A DNA stretch of 14,893 nt from Planctomycetota bacterium (GCA_027063065.1 JAMOSO010000019.1:1-14893), one strand, 5' to 3'. Positions 1 through 8,968 are shown, numbered from the stretch's first letter. Notes: generated by a model not told the origin, from the letters alone. Translations and numbers: made by a program.

Positions 1-507
1 GGATATTTTTAAAACATCACTTTGCCATTGTGTATTAAAATTTATCTTTTCTAATTGATTAGCAATATCATCCTCTTGTGGCCAATGTCTTTTAATAACA
101 TTTAATTGGGCTTTGTAAATGGGTTTATCCTCAACTAATTGCAAATCAAAAACGCCTTTGCTTTCAAAAGCGTATTCTTTCAAAATCTTTTGACAGAAAC
201 CATGTATAGTATAAACAGCTACACTGGCAAAATTATTTAATGCATTTTTTAAATAAGATTCTTGCGTATTATTGTACTGCTTGGTTATTTCTAACCTAAT
301 TCTATCGCGCAATTCTATTGTTGCTTTATCTGTAAAAGTTACTATCAATATTTTATCAATATCAACTCCCTCTTTTAACAAACGCATTACTAATGCCACA
401 ATAGTATATGTTTTGCCAGTGCCTGCACTAGCTTCAATTAAGGCATGTTTTTTTAAATCTATTTGCGCAGAATCTTTAACTTCTTCAATTTTATATTCAT
501 CCTCCAT
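1..507 (-). CDS. recB: RecBCD enzyme subunit RecB, N-terminal part (cut by left window edge)
   Basis: RecB is the 3'-5' helicase and nuclease subunit of the RecBCD (exonuclease V) complex, which processes DNA double-strand ends for RecA-dependent repair. Only the first 169 codons are present; the frame is open to base 1. The visible part is the start of a UvrD-type superfamily 1 helicase domain: Walker A motif EASAGTGKT at residues 25-33, motif Ia VTFTDKATIELRDRI at 56-70, and the RecB-typical TIHGFCQKIL at 100-109. The ATG overlaps the recC stop by one base (TAATG), and AGAGG at 514-518 lies 6 bases upstream, so translation is probably coupled to recC. AddA and UvrD share the helicase motifs, but the TIHGFCQ block and the recC gene directly upstream favour RecB. 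The nuclease domain and any recD lie outside the window. Confidence 0.93.
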   Translation of the reverse strand, partial: MEDEYKIEEVKDSAQIDLKKHALIEASAGTGKTYTIVALVMRLLKEGVDIDKILIVTFTDKATIELRDRIRLEITKQYNNTQESYLKNALNNFASVAVYTIHGFCQKILKEYAFESKGVFDLQLVEDKPIYKAQLNVIKRHWPQEDDIANQLEKINFNTQWQSDVLKIS

Positions 508-3500
508 TATTTACCTCTTTTTGCCTTAGACTGTCCACTAGAAGCCATTTTAATAAACGCATTAAATCGTCTATGATAAATATCCATTGCATCTTGAGGA
601 AATTCTATATCCAATAAATTTAACAGATTAATATTTGCATCAGTCTCTAATGCATCTGTAGCTTCACTATAATATTTTTGATAGTCATCTAAATTGTAAC
701 TACCTTCTTGATTAAACTGATATTTTGTTATTAAATCAAAAGGTAAATAATATGGTTTAGCTTGTAAATAATCCTCTACTAAATCAGATAAATATTGTCG
801 TGCCTTAGACTTACTCCAAAGCAGTTCTTCATCAATTGTTTGATAACAAACAAATTTACCTTCACTTTTTTTACCAGTTATTAAAACCTCAAATAACGGG
901 TCAATTTCAATATTTGTATCTTGTAATGCTATTAATGAACACCAAAATAAAAAAGGTTTTAAAAGATGTTTACTTGGTAATCGTGCGGAAGATGTTTTAA
1001 AAACCAACGCCTGTTGCAAACAATTACCGTCCACAAAAACATTATCTAAACTACCTGTTAATTCTATTTTTTTACCTGTTTTTAATTGTAAATTTAATGA
1101 GGGCAATTTTATGCTAGCTGTTTTGGTAGTAATTGATGAACCAAAAACTACAGGACCTGATAATTTTTTACCAAAAAATAAATTTTTAAATTTTTCAGCA
1201 TCACTTATTGCAGAAGCAATCTTTTTAGGCTGTGAAAACAATTCTATAGGCAGTTGCCAATTGCGTAATCTTAGATTATATTCAGCTTGAATATAATCTT
1301 CAAAGCGCTTATTGGTTTTATCGCCAATATAACTATCCAAAGCCTGCGAGAAAATAGACCAATTTTGCAAATAATCCAACTCAAATGGTTCTTCTTCAAC
1401 CAGAGAAGCTTGGTCTATCTGTGTATCTACTATACCATTTCTGGACAATAATTCTAATGCTGGATTTTGTAAAAATTTAGCCAAACAATTAATATCTATA
1501 TGAGTAATTTCATCTTTAGCATCATAATTTTTAATAAGTGATATTTCTTTTACAAGCTCAACATTAATTGGGTTTTGCTTTTCTGCTTGTAACTGTTGCC
1601 AATAACTTTTGTTAAACATATAACCAAAATCTGTGTCTAAATCATTATTGATATGATAGTTTATGTCTTCATGAGCATTTAAACTTAATGTGTTAATTTT
1701 AAATCTATCATTTAGCCTTTTGCAATAATCACTTAATAAAGTTAAAACAGAAGAAGGCATCTTTTCTGTATTAGTTTTTATATCCTCATTAATATAGCTT
1801 AGATATAGTTTTTCACGACTACAAATTAAAGTTTCTAAAAATAAATAGTTCATACTTTCTATTAGATTTACATCACCCAGTTTACGATTATATAAACGCA
1901 AATCTAATGAATCATTATGAATACTCCCCGGAAAGATACTTTCTCCAAGGCCAAGTATATAGGTGATTTTAAAAGGTATTGGACGCATCGGTTGCAATGA
2001 AGCTAACACTACTGCACCACTTAAATAATTGCCCTTGCCAGCATGTAAGCCTCCCATCTCTTGCGAAATATAATAACTGATATCTTCAAAATTCAATCTA
2101 AGATTAGCTGCCTCAATTAAATCTAATTTATTTAAAACTTGATTTAAAGAATTTTGCACAGAGATTTCTTGTGGGCAATCATCTGGAATATCTAAAAAAT
2201 CATCAAAAAAATCTGCTAAAAGTTGAGCCCATTGCATAGGTAATTTAGACGATGCAAAAATATTTTTATACTTAAGTAAGCTTTCTAAAATCAAAGTCAA
2301 AGTGGCAACATCTTCTGGATTAGAATTGCTAACTAAAAAATATTGATCAAATGGTGTGTCAAATTCTGCTATAGCTCCTAATCGCAAACGTCTTAACCCC
2401 TCTTGCCAAGTAAATATTTTTTCGATAGATTTATCACCGCTATATAATTTATCATAACCTCTATAAATACCAGCTCGTTCGCATAGTAACAAAAAGCGTT
2501 CTATATCATCGTCTGAAATGCCACAAGCTTTTTGAACGCATGGATTGCGTAACATATCAAACAAATCGCTTCGGATATAATCGCCTTCGATTAATTTAAA
2601 TAATATCTCTACACCTTGCACATATATGCTTTCTGTGGAACAAGAACTATCCACTAAACAATAATCTAAAACACGTTTATTTTTTTCATCGACCCTTTCA
2701 AATACTACCTCTAACATTGTGCGATATGTGTCCATATCTGTTACTAACACAGCAATATCATTAAGTTTTAAATCGGGGTTTATTTCTAAATTATACAAAA
2801 TACTATTATATACACTTTCAACTTCACGCTCTAAACTTGGCGCACCTGTAATTTGTAGCGATCGCATTTGCTCTGGGCTAAAATTTATTGATTTTGAGCT
2901 CCTGCGCAACAAAACATCAGATTGAATAGTCTTAAGTAAAGTATCTTTAGATTCTTCAGGTTTTTCTAGCCAAGTATTTTCAAAATTAATATTAAAGTAA
3001 TAAGTGTCTAATTCTAAATTACTATACATCTTTAAAGCTTCACGACCTGGTTTGCCCCAACTTTTTAATAAATCATTCTCTAGCGATTTATCCTCAGGTA
3101 ACTCGGACATAAGAGAGTCAGGTTCTAATTGACGAAATTTTGCAAACCAGTTATCTTCACTGTTACTTGTTACATCCTCCCAAAATTCGCAACATACATT
3201 TAAGTGGTAAATATGTAAATTATAATATTTAGATAAATTACAAAATAATTTGCGATGAAACCCCGCCAAGCGAGACGGTGTAAATATGTATAAATTTTCT
3301 TTTTCTGCAACATCTGAGCCATCTAACGCCCCCCCTTTATGCATTACATAATTGGCAAATTCAAATAGGGTTTTGCTTTTAGGTGCAATTTTATTGCGTA
3401 ATCCATTTTGAAAAATATTTACATATAAAGTTCGTTGGGCTAATTCTAAGTCAATAATATCGTCATCTACATCTGAAAAAAACAATTGGTTTTTCTGCCA

Positions 3501-3956
3501 AGATTCAATCATCTCTGGTCGATGCAGTTGGTACTCCATAAAACGAGTTGCCAATTTTGTACTTAATTGCCATAGTTTTCTTTGTGCTATACCACCGCTA
3601 TTATAAATATAATCATTAAAAATTTTTAGTTCATCTTGTTTTTTACCTTCTGACAATGCAATCAACACTAATTGATTTAATACATTTTGATTAATAATAT
3701 CACATTCGACATCCACTATATTAGATAGGGCTTGCCATAAGCCTTTTTCGAAATGATTAAAATTAACGTTACAACATACTTTATTATTGTCTGCTAAAGT
3801 AACTTGCAAATATTTAGCCATATTAGCATTTGGTACAATAATGTTTTGAGGATTAAAAATATCAACTTTTTTTTGATTTGATTTAATTGTATTTGATAAC
3901 TTTAATGCTAATGCCTCTACAGAATCGCTAAAATATAACTCTATTGCTTTGTGCAT
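507..3956 (-). CDS. recC: RecBCD enzyme subunit RecC
   Basis: RecC is the non-catalytic subunit of RecBCD that splits the duplex and scans for Chi. The protein has 1149 residues from the chosen start, close to the 1122 of E. coli RecC. Recognisable stretches, from memory of RecC proteins, are: the N-terminus (IELYFSDSVEAL, then IVPNANMAKYLQVTLA near residue 40), the inactive helicase-like part with DIAVLVTDMDTYR and, near 366-380, LQITGAPSLEREVESVY, a block near 635-680 containing LASLQPMRPIPFK and ILGLGESIFPGS, and a C-terminal nuclease-like fold from about 820. No Walker A motif is seen, as expected for RecC. The frame also has an ATG two codons upstream at 3962, but AAGGGG at 3965-3970 is 8 bases from the ATG at 3956 and only 2 from the other, so I prefer 3956. 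It follows the DUF493 gene after about 30 bases and overlaps recB by one base. Sequence is divergent from E. coli, but identity is well supported. Confidence 0.92.
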   Translation of the reverse strand: MHKAIELYFSDSVEALALKLSNTIKSNQKKVDIFNPQNIIVPNANMAKYLQVTLADNNKVCCNVNFNHFEKGLWQALSNIVDVECDIINQNVLNQLVLIALSEGKKQDELKIFNDYIYNSGGIAQRKLWQLSTKLATRFMEYQLHRPEMIESWQKNQLFFSDVDDDIIDLELAQRTLYVNIFQNGLRNKIAPKSKTLFEFANYVMHKGGALDGSDVAEKENLYIFTPSRLAGFHRKLFCNLSKYYNLHIYHLNVCCEFWEDVTSNSEDNWFAKFRQLEPDSLMSELPEDKSLENDLLKSWGKPGREALKMYSNLELDTYYFNINFENTWLEKPEESKDTLLKTIQSDVLLRRSSKSINFSPEQMRSLQITGAPSLEREVESVYNSILYNLEINPDLKLNDIAVLVTDMDTYRTMLEVVFERVDEKNKRVLDYCLVDSSCSTESIYVQGVEILFKLIEGDYIRSDLFDMLRNPCVQKACGISDDDIERFLLLCERAGIYRGYDKLYSGDKSIEKIFTWQEGLRRLRLGAIAEFDTPFDQYFLVSNSNPEDVATLTLILESLLKYKNIFASSKLPMQWAQLLADFFDDFLDIPDDCPQEISVQNSLNQVLNKLDLIEAANLRLNFEDISYYISQEMGGLHAGKGNYLSGAVVLASLQPMRPIPFKITYILGLGESIFPGSIHNDSLDLRLYNRKLGDVNLIESMNYLFLETLICSREKLYLSYINEDIKTNTEKMPSSVLTLLSDYCKRLNDRFKINTLSLNAHEDINYHINNDLDTDFGYMFNKSYWQQLQAEKQNPINVELVKEISLIKNYDAKDEITHIDINCLAKFLQNPALELLSRNGIVDTQIDQASLVEEEPFELDYLQNWSIFSQALDSYIGDKTNKRFEDYIQAEYNLRLRNWQLPIELFSQPKKIASAISDAEKFKNLFFGKKLSGPVVFGSSITTKTASIKLPSLNLQLKTGKKIELTGSLDNVFVDGNCLQQALVFKTSSARLPSKHLLKPFLFWCSLIALQDTNIEIDPLFEVLITGKKSEGKFVCYQTIDEELLWSKSKARQYLSDLVEDYLQAKPYYLPFDLITKYQFNQEGSYNLDDYQKYYSEATDALETDANINLLNLLDIEFPQDAMDIYHRRFNAFIKMASSGQSKAKRGK

Positions 3957-3964
3957 TATCATTT

Positions 3965-3970
3965 CCCCTT
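3965..3970 (-). promoter_or_regulatory. Ribosome binding site deciding the recC start
   Basis: The minus strand reads AAGGGG here. It lies 8 bases before the ATG at 3956 and 2 bases before the ATG at 3962. The first spacing is normal and the second is too short, so the downstream ATG is the likelier start. Confidence 0.6.
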
Positions 3971-3986
3971 TATCAGATATTCAGCT

Positions 3987-4241
3987 TTAAATAACTGTTT
4001 GAATATTTTTAGACTTGCTTAAGCCATTAAAAATTATATTTCTATCTTCTTCACTAGATACTTGTGTTTCTAAACTGTAACTATGATACTTTCCCGTGCG
4101 ACTTTTATGCGAAAAATTTAATTTGTAATCTCGTTGTGTTAAAGTTGTTACTACTGCATCTTTAACCGCCACTTCACTCAATCCTATTATTTTATATTCC
4201 CATTTACATGGATAATCTATTTTTGGTTTTTTTTGAGTCAT
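3987..4241 (-). CDS. DUF493 / YbeD-like small protein
   Basis: An 84-residue protein of the DUF493 family (E. coli YbeD, 87 residues), a small alpha/beta fold related to ACT-type regulatory domains. The biochemical role is not established. Family features visible are the start PCKWEYKIIGLSE (compare FTYKVMG in YbeD), the central S-K-S-R-T-G-K-YHSYS run matching the SSKGNYHSVS block of YbeD, and a C-terminus ending in a hydrophobic residue (NIQTVI). The frame extends to an ATG at 4262 inside menF, but the ATG at 4241 has AAGGA 5 bases upstream and lies one base after the menF stop, so I chose it. The gene is therefore likely translationally coupled to menF. The association with menaquinone and recombination genes may be only operonic; I do not infer a function from it. 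Confidence 0.85.
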   Translation of the reverse strand: MTQKKPKIDYPCKWEYKIIGLSEVAVKDAVVTTLTQRDYKLNFSHKSRTGKYHSYSLETQVSSEEDRNIIFNGLSKSKNIQTVI

Positions 4242-4242
4242 T

Positions 4243-5514
4243 TTATTCCTTATCAAAAACATCTAAATATTGGGATATTTTATAATTTAATTCTTGCCAT
4301 TCGTTTTCGGCAATTGATTCTTTAACTATACCCGCGCCTGCATACAATTTAATTTTATTAGATTGTATTAATGCCGAACGTATCGCCACTGTAAACTCGG
4401 CTTCTGAGGCACTAATCCAACCCACTGGAGCAGCAAACCAACCTCGTTTAAAATCTTCGTGATTTGATATAAATTTTAACGCTAAATTTCTTGGCGTTCC
4501 ACCCAATGCAGGCGTTGGATGTAATAACTTTATCAATTCTGCTAGCGGAATTTTTTTATTTAAAACAGCTTTTACAGAAGTTAATAAATGTTGTACTTTA
4601 GATAATTTTAAAATCTTTTGTGGTAAAACTTCTATTTGATTACTAATTTCTTTTAAAGTCTCAGACAAAGCGTCTACTACAAATTTGTGTTCATGCTGAT
4701 CCTTTACTGAATTTAACAAATATTTACTATCCACACTAATAGAAGCCGTACCTGCCAAAGCCTCTGTTTTTAACATTGTGCCATTGACTGCAAATAAATT
4801 TTCTGGGCTGACTCCAATAAAAGTTTCTCCGTTTCCCGGGCTAAAACAAAAAGCCGTAGTGCCTTCAGTTAAAACTTTGCGTAAGACTGCAAGTGAATCA
4901 ACATTATCATTACAAGTAATCGTTGTGCACCTAGCTGGCACTACTTTTTGTAAATCTGTAGAAATAAATTCATTTAAAGCTTTATCTATTATTGACAACC
5001 AATCCTCTTTATTAGGATTATGAACAATTGAATCTATTTTAATATTAGACTTATCCCAAATATTATTATCTATATTTAAGGGTAACTCTAACTCGTTAAA
5101 ATCTTTTATTGTATCACGAGATGAAATATTAATTGCTGCAAAATATTTATTATTACGATTGATTATTTCAAAACGAGGCAAAATAAAACTAACCGCACCC
5201 AAGCCTTGCGGTGCAGAATGTTCACCAAAAAAACTTAATCCACCTAAAAATCTGGCATTTGGCGCTGTTTTTAACATCGGCTGAATAGTATCAATGATAT
5301 TAATATTATCCCCTTGCAAGCTAATGGCTCTTCCGAGTCCCGCCAGTTTAAAACTATTGTCTCTGTTTGACCAATAGCCCTTACCGTATGATTTTTGAGA
5401 TGCTAACCATGTTAATATATCCAATGGAGGTATTTCCCTTTCAATGCGATATATCTGATTGTCTTTAGCGTCTTGTAAAAGATTAGGTAATTGTGCTAAT
5501 AAGGGTTTAAACAC
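4243..5514 (-). CDS. menF: Isochorismate synthase MenF
   Basis: Converts chorismate to isochorismate, the first committed step of classical menaquinone synthesis, in the cytoplasm. The protein has 423 residues with a chorismate-binding domain in the C-terminal half. By comparison with E. coli EntC/MenF, K190 (LQKVVPAR) is the general base, E238 (GVSPENL) the general acid, and E275 (QHEHK) and E405 (AENEW) the magnesium ligands. LKTEALAGTA at 248-257 and LHPTPALGGTPR at 331-342 are typical of isochorismate synthases; the alanine-rich LAGTA differs from the GT.PR pattern of anthranilate and aminodeoxychorismate synthases. The start codon is GTG, with AAGAAGG 6 bases upstream, and it lies one base after the ubiE stop. 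A siderophore-type (EntC) or salicylate role is possible in principle, but adjacency to ubiE/menG favours menaquinone. Confidence 0.93.
   Translation of the reverse strand: MFKPLLAQLPNLLQDAKDNQIYRIEREIPPLDILTWLASQKSYGKGYWSNRDNSFKLAGLGRAISLQGDNINIIDTIQPMLKTAPNARFLGGLSFFGEHSAPQGLGAVSFILPRFEIINRNNKYFAAINISSRDTIKDFNELELPLNIDNNIWDKSNIKIDSIVHNPNKEDWLSIIDKALNEFISTDLQKVVPARCTTITCNDNVDSLAVLRKVLTEGTTAFCFSPGNGETFIGVSPENLFAVNGTMLKTEALAGTASISVDSKYLLNSVKDQHEHKFVVDALSETLKEISNQIEVLPQKILKLSKVQHLLTSVKAVLNKKIPLAELIKLLHPTPALGGTPRNLALKFISNHEDFKRGWFAAPVGWISASEAEFTVAIRSALIQSNKIKLYAGAGIVKESIAENEWQELNYKISQYLDVFDKE
4247..4251 (-). promoter_or_regulatory. Ribosome binding site deciding the DUF493 start
   Basis: The minus strand reads AAGGA, located within the last codons of menF and 5 bases before the ATG at 4241. 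It supports this start over the in-frame ATG at 4262, for which I see no comparable site. Confidence 0.65.
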
Positions 5515-5515
5515 T

Positions 5516-6226
5516 CTATACCTTCTTTATTCCCGTATAAATAGATGCAATTCCAAAAGTTTGTTCCTTGATATCTATATCATCAAAACCAGCATCTTGC
5601 ATAAGTTTGGCAAACTCTTGCCCATAGGCAAATGTTTCAACCGTTTCATTTAAATATTTATACGCATACGAATCGCCTGATATAAATCCACCAACAAAAG
5701 GCAAAATATTGCGAAAATAAAACAAATAACCACCCTTAATAATAGCGTTTTGTGGCAACGAGAACTCTAAGATTATAACCCTGCCTCCAGATTTTAAAAC
5801 TCTATACATTTCACTTAAAGCCTTAGACACATCTAAAACATTTCTAATGCCAAATGATATTGTAACAGCGTCCCAACTGTTATCTTCTTCTGGAATACTA
5901 CACGCATCACCTTGCTTTAATTTTAGCTTATCACTTAATTGTCGTTCGTTTATTTTTTCTTGGCCATGTTTTAACATACCTGCCGATACATCTATACCAA
6001 GTCCATATTTGATTTTACCAGTTTTTTCCATAGCAAAAAGCAAATCACATGTACCTGTAGCCAAATCCAAAACCATTTGGTCTGATTTATCAGCTAATGA
6101 TTTTGCAACGCGGTTTCTCCATAAAATATCTTGACCAAAAGACAACATTCTGTTGAGTAAATCATAACGATGTGCAATACGGTCAAACATCAGGCCAACA
6201 TTGGCGCGACTGGGGCTATCAGTCAT
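5516..6226 (-). CDS. ubiE: Demethylmenaquinone methyltransferase (UbiE/MenG family)
   Basis: An S-adenosylmethionine-dependent C-methyltransferase that converts demethylmenaquinone to menaquinone; in ubiquinone makers the same enzyme also acts in ubiquinone synthesis. The 236-residue length is normal for UbiE/MenG. Visible features are the N-terminal family signature MFDRIAHRYDLLN at 13-25, SAM-binding motif I DLATGTCDL at 54-62, the acidic end of strand 2 at D79 (GIDVS), GDA at 106-108, ISFGIRNV at 123-130, and the later EFSLP and YKYLNETVETF blocks. The ATG overlaps the mtaB stop as ATGA, with GGAG a few bases upstream. menF follows at once, so menaquinone (MenG) activity is the likely role; whether ubiquinone is also made cannot be judged from this window. 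Confidence 0.95.
   Translation of the reverse strand: MTDSPSRANVGLMFDRIAHRYDLLNRMLSFGQDILWRNRVAKSLADKSDQMVLDLATGTCDLLFAMEKTGKIKYGLGIDVSAGMLKHGQEKINERQLSDKLKLKQGDACSIPEEDNSWDAVTISFGIRNVLDVSKALSEMYRVLKSGGRVIILEFSLPQNAIIKGGYLFYFRNILPFVGGFISGDSYAYKYLNETVETFAYGQEFAKLMQDAGFDDIDIKEQTFGIASIYTGIKKV
5521..5527 (-). promoter_or_regulatory. Ribosome binding site supporting the menF GTG start
   Basis: The minus strand reads AAGAAGG inside the last codons of ubiE, 6 bases before the GTG at 5514. It supports GTG as a real initiation codon and coupling of menF to ubiE translation. Confidence 0.65.
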
Positions 6227-7503
6227 ACTAACTCCACTTCTATAAAATCAGCAACTGAAGAAACAAGTCGCACCCGACGAGTACAATTAGATAAATCTTC
6301 TTTGCTTGCTAAACCAACTCGAATGTAATTTGGGGTATACCCCGGATAATAGTCACCTTTTTTATCTTCAAATAAGACATCAAATTCTCGACCTAAAAAA
6401 CTTTGATTAAACTGCAATCTACGTCTTTCGACAACAGAGCGTAAACTTGCCGATCTAGATTTTTTAACAGAATCTGCTACTTGTTCAGCCAAGCGTTTTG
6501 CTGGGGTCTCATCCCTTTGCGAATATGTAAACACATGGGCATAAGCAATGGGATTGTCCTTAAAAATTTGTAGTGTTTCTTGAAAATCTTCGTCAGTTTC
6601 ACCTGGAAAACCAACCATAATATCTGTACCTATACACAAATCTGCAACTTTATTATGAGCATAATTAATATATTCTATAAATTCAGAATTAGTATAATTA
6701 CGTTTCATTGCTTTTAAAATTTTATTGCTACCTGCTTGCATTGGAATATGTAAATATGGCACCAATGGATGATTAATATCATCCATCCATTCTAATAGTT
6801 GATCATCAATAGTTGTAGGTTCAATGGATGATATGCGAATACGATTAAGGCCTGCGATATTAGCTAATTGTTCAATGACTGATGTAACACCCTTATCTTG
6901 ATAACTGTAAGTACCAATATTAACACCTGTTAAAATAATTTCTTTAGCCCCGCGTTTAACCAACGATTTTGCTTCATCAATTAAATTGTCCATTTTTCTA
7001 GAACGCGAACGCCCTCTGGCTCTGGGAATTATACAATATGAACACATAAAATCACAACCGTCCTGCACCTTTAAATTAGCTCGTCTGGCAAATTCTGTTT
7101 CGCCGACAAAATCTATAGTAAAATCATCGCGTATAATTTTATCTTTAATTATTAAAGGTGGGTTATTTTTGCCAAGTTTTACATATTCTAAAATATTTAA
7201 TTTTTCTTGATTGCCGATAATCAAATCAACACCTTCTATATCGGCTAAAATTTTAGAACCAGTTTGTGAATAACAGCCTACTACAGCTGTAAAAGCATTA
7301 GGATTTTTGCGAGTAAAACTGCGTATAGCAGTACGACATTTTCGCTCTGCCATCGCCGTAACAGTACATGTATTAATCACTGCCAAGTCGGCTTCTTGAC
7401 CAAAAGGAACAATCTGCCATGAGGCGGCCTCTAATTTTTGGCGTATTATATTAGTTTCGCTATCGTTTAATCGACAACCTAAAGTATGTAAACAAGCTCG
7501 CAT
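6223..7503 (-). CDS. mtaB: tRNA (N6-L-threonylcarbamoyladenosine(37)) methylthiotransferase MtaB
   Basis: A radical-SAM methylthiotransferase that turns t6A37 into ms2t6A37 in ANN-decoding tRNAs. The 426-residue protein has the family's three parts. The N-terminal domain carries cluster-binding cysteines C10 (LGCRLN), C46 (NTCTVT) and C77 (VGCYSQ). The radical-SAM core has CDFMCSYC with C150, C154 and C157, followed by IIPRARGRSRSR, a run typical of MtaB rather than MiaB or RimO. The last 60 or so residues look like a TRAM RNA-binding domain. The ATG follows the pepA stop without a gap (TAAATG). I see no good ribosome binding site, so translation probably depends on coupling to pepA. The stop overlaps ubiE by four bases. 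Confidence 0.94.
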   Translation of the reverse strand: MRACLHTLGCRLNDSETNIIRQKLEAASWQIVPFGQEADLAVINTCTVTAMAERKCRTAIRSFTRKNPNAFTAVVGCYSQTGSKILADIEGVDLIIGNQEKLNILEYVKLGKNNPPLIIKDKIIRDDFTIDFVGETEFARRANLKVQDGCDFMCSYCIIPRARGRSRSRKMDNLIDEAKSLVKRGAKEIILTGVNIGTYSYQDKGVTSVIEQLANIAGLNRIRISSIEPTTIDDQLLEWMDDINHPLVPYLHIPMQAGSNKILKAMKRNYTNSEFIEYINYAHNKVADLCIGTDIMVGFPGETDEDFQETLQIFKDNPIAYAHVFTYSQRDETPAKRLAEQVADSVKKSRSASLRSVVERRRLQFNQSFLGREFDVLFEDKKGDYYPGYTPNYIRVGLASKEDLSNCTRRVRLVSSVADFIEVELV

Positions 7504-8964
7504 TTATTTTTCTAAACTAAAAACAAGCTCAGTTAATAAACGCACTCCATAGCCGGTGGCACTGTTTTTGGGATGATATTTTAAATGATTTACACCCCAT
7601 GCCATTCCTGCGATATCAATATGTGCCCAAGGCGTATCATTGACAAATTCTTTTATAAAACATCCGCCTGTAATAGTACCCGCTTGCCCTGCTGCACCTA
7701 TATTGCACAAATCTGCGTAAGTACCCTTAACCATATCAGAGTATTCTTGCCAGATTGGCAAACGCCATATTTTTTCTCCAGTTGCGTCAGCAGAATTTTG
7801 CAATTTATCAGCTAAATCATCATCATTTGTCATAATACCTGCCGCAATATGCCCTAAACTTGTAATGCAAGCACCTGTTAAAGTAGCAACATCAACAATA
7901 ACATCTGGCTTATATTTTTTGACGCTATAAGCCAAAGCATCACTTAAAATTAAACGACCCTCGGCATCAGTATTGTCAATTTCGATAGTTTTACCATTAT
8001 ACGCTTTAACAATATCTCCAGGATGTACAGCTCCACCTCCTGGCATATTCTCTGATGTAGGCACAACACAAATAACATTAACTTTTGGTTTTAAAGCACA
8101 AATAGCTTTAAAAGAACCCAATACAGCTGCTGCTCCGCACATATCAAATTTCATTTCGTTCATTTTTGCACTTGGTTTTAAGCTGATGCCTCCAGAATCA
8201 AAGGTAACTCCTTTGCCAACCAAAACAATTGTTGGATGAGAAGAAGATGACTTATAAAACAAGCTCATTAAATAAGCTGGCTCTTTAGAACCCTTAGAAA
8301 CTGCCAATAAAGCATTCATACCCAAGGCTGACATTTTAGCTTCATTCAAAACAGAAATTTTTACTTTGTTTTGGGTAGCAATTTTGCGAGCCTCTTTGAC
8401 CAAAATTGATGGGGTCATTTCTGAACCTGGACTATTACTTAAATCTCTGGCAAAATTAGTTGCATTAGCCATTACTTCTGCAACTGATAGAGATTTTTTA
8501 ATACCTTTTTTATTAGTAAATACTTTGCAAGATTTAAAATTAATATATGTTGATGTAGTTTTGTATTTTTCAAAACTATAAGCACCTAAAATAATGCCTT
8601 CAAGCAAGGATGCACTGTCTATATTGTCCGAATATGAAAAAATCCCAAGTTTAACTGCATGATTGTTTTTTAAGACACCTGCCGCATAACCACCTACTTG
8701 ACGGTATACTTCTAAATTACAATCTTTTAATTTACCTAAACCAAGTGCTATTATAGTTGGAAACTTTTCACCAAAAGTGAAAACAAAATTGCTATTTTTT
8801 TTACCTGTAAAAACCTCTGATTTTTTTAAATTTGGCAATAAATCTGCAACTGACTGGAACACCTCACCATAACTTGCTATATCTAAATTCTTATCTTCAA
8901 ATATCGGTATAATCAGTGTGTCTACATTAGAAAAATTTATATTGGCACTATGGCTAACTTTCAT
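7504..8964 (-). CDS. pepA: Leucyl aminopeptidase PepA (M17 family)
   Basis: A cytoplasmic two-metal aminopeptidase that removes N-terminal residues during peptide turnover; in E. coli PepA also binds DNA and acts in transcription control and plasmid resolution. The protein has 486 residues, with an N-terminal macro-like domain (about 1-155) and a catalytic C-terminal domain. The active-site residues are all present with the same spacing as E. coli PepA: K251, D256, K263, D274, D333, E335 and R337, the last three within the M17 signature NTDAEGRL at 331-338. The start ATG has AAGGAG four bases upstream and a convincing promoter in the 60-base gap before it. mtaB begins directly after the stop. 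Whether this homologue has a DNA-binding role is not visible from the sequence. Confidence 0.95.
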   Translation of the reverse strand: MKVSHSANINFSNVDTLIIPIFEDKNLDIASYGEVFQSVADLLPNLKKSEVFTGKKNSNFVFTFGEKFPTIIALGLGKLKDCNLEVYRQVGGYAAGVLKNNHAVKLGIFSYSDNIDSASLLEGIILGAYSFEKYKTTSTYINFKSCKVFTNKKGIKKSLSVAEVMANATNFARDLSNSPGSEMTPSILVKEARKIATQNKVKISVLNEAKMSALGMNALLAVSKGSKEPAYLMSLFYKSSSSHPTIVLVGKGVTFDSGGISLKPSAKMNEMKFDMCGAAAVLGSFKAICALKPKVNVICVVPTSENMPGGGAVHPGDIVKAYNGKTIEIDNTDAEGRLILSDALAYSVKKYKPDVIVDVATLTGACITSLGHIAAGIMTNDDDLADKLQNSADATGEKIWRLPIWQEYSDMVKGTYADLCNIGAAGQAGTITGGCFIKEFVNDTPWAHIDIAGMAWGVNHLKYHPKNSATGYGVRLLTELVFSLEK

Positions 8965-8968
8965 AAAA

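Noticed and set aside
272-529. Open frames on the plus strand, such as 272-529, 2719-2925, 5847-6134, 7973-8239 and 11812-12186
   Set aside because: Each lies wholly or almost wholly within a well-identified minus-strand gene, has no recognisable motifs and no ribosome binding site; they are shadows of the real genes.
3977-4006. Inverted repeat ATATTCA / TGAATAT around the DUF493 stop, considered as a terminator
   Set aside because: The stem is only 7 AT-rich pairs with a 16-base loop, and it is followed by the recC ribosome binding site rather than a T run.
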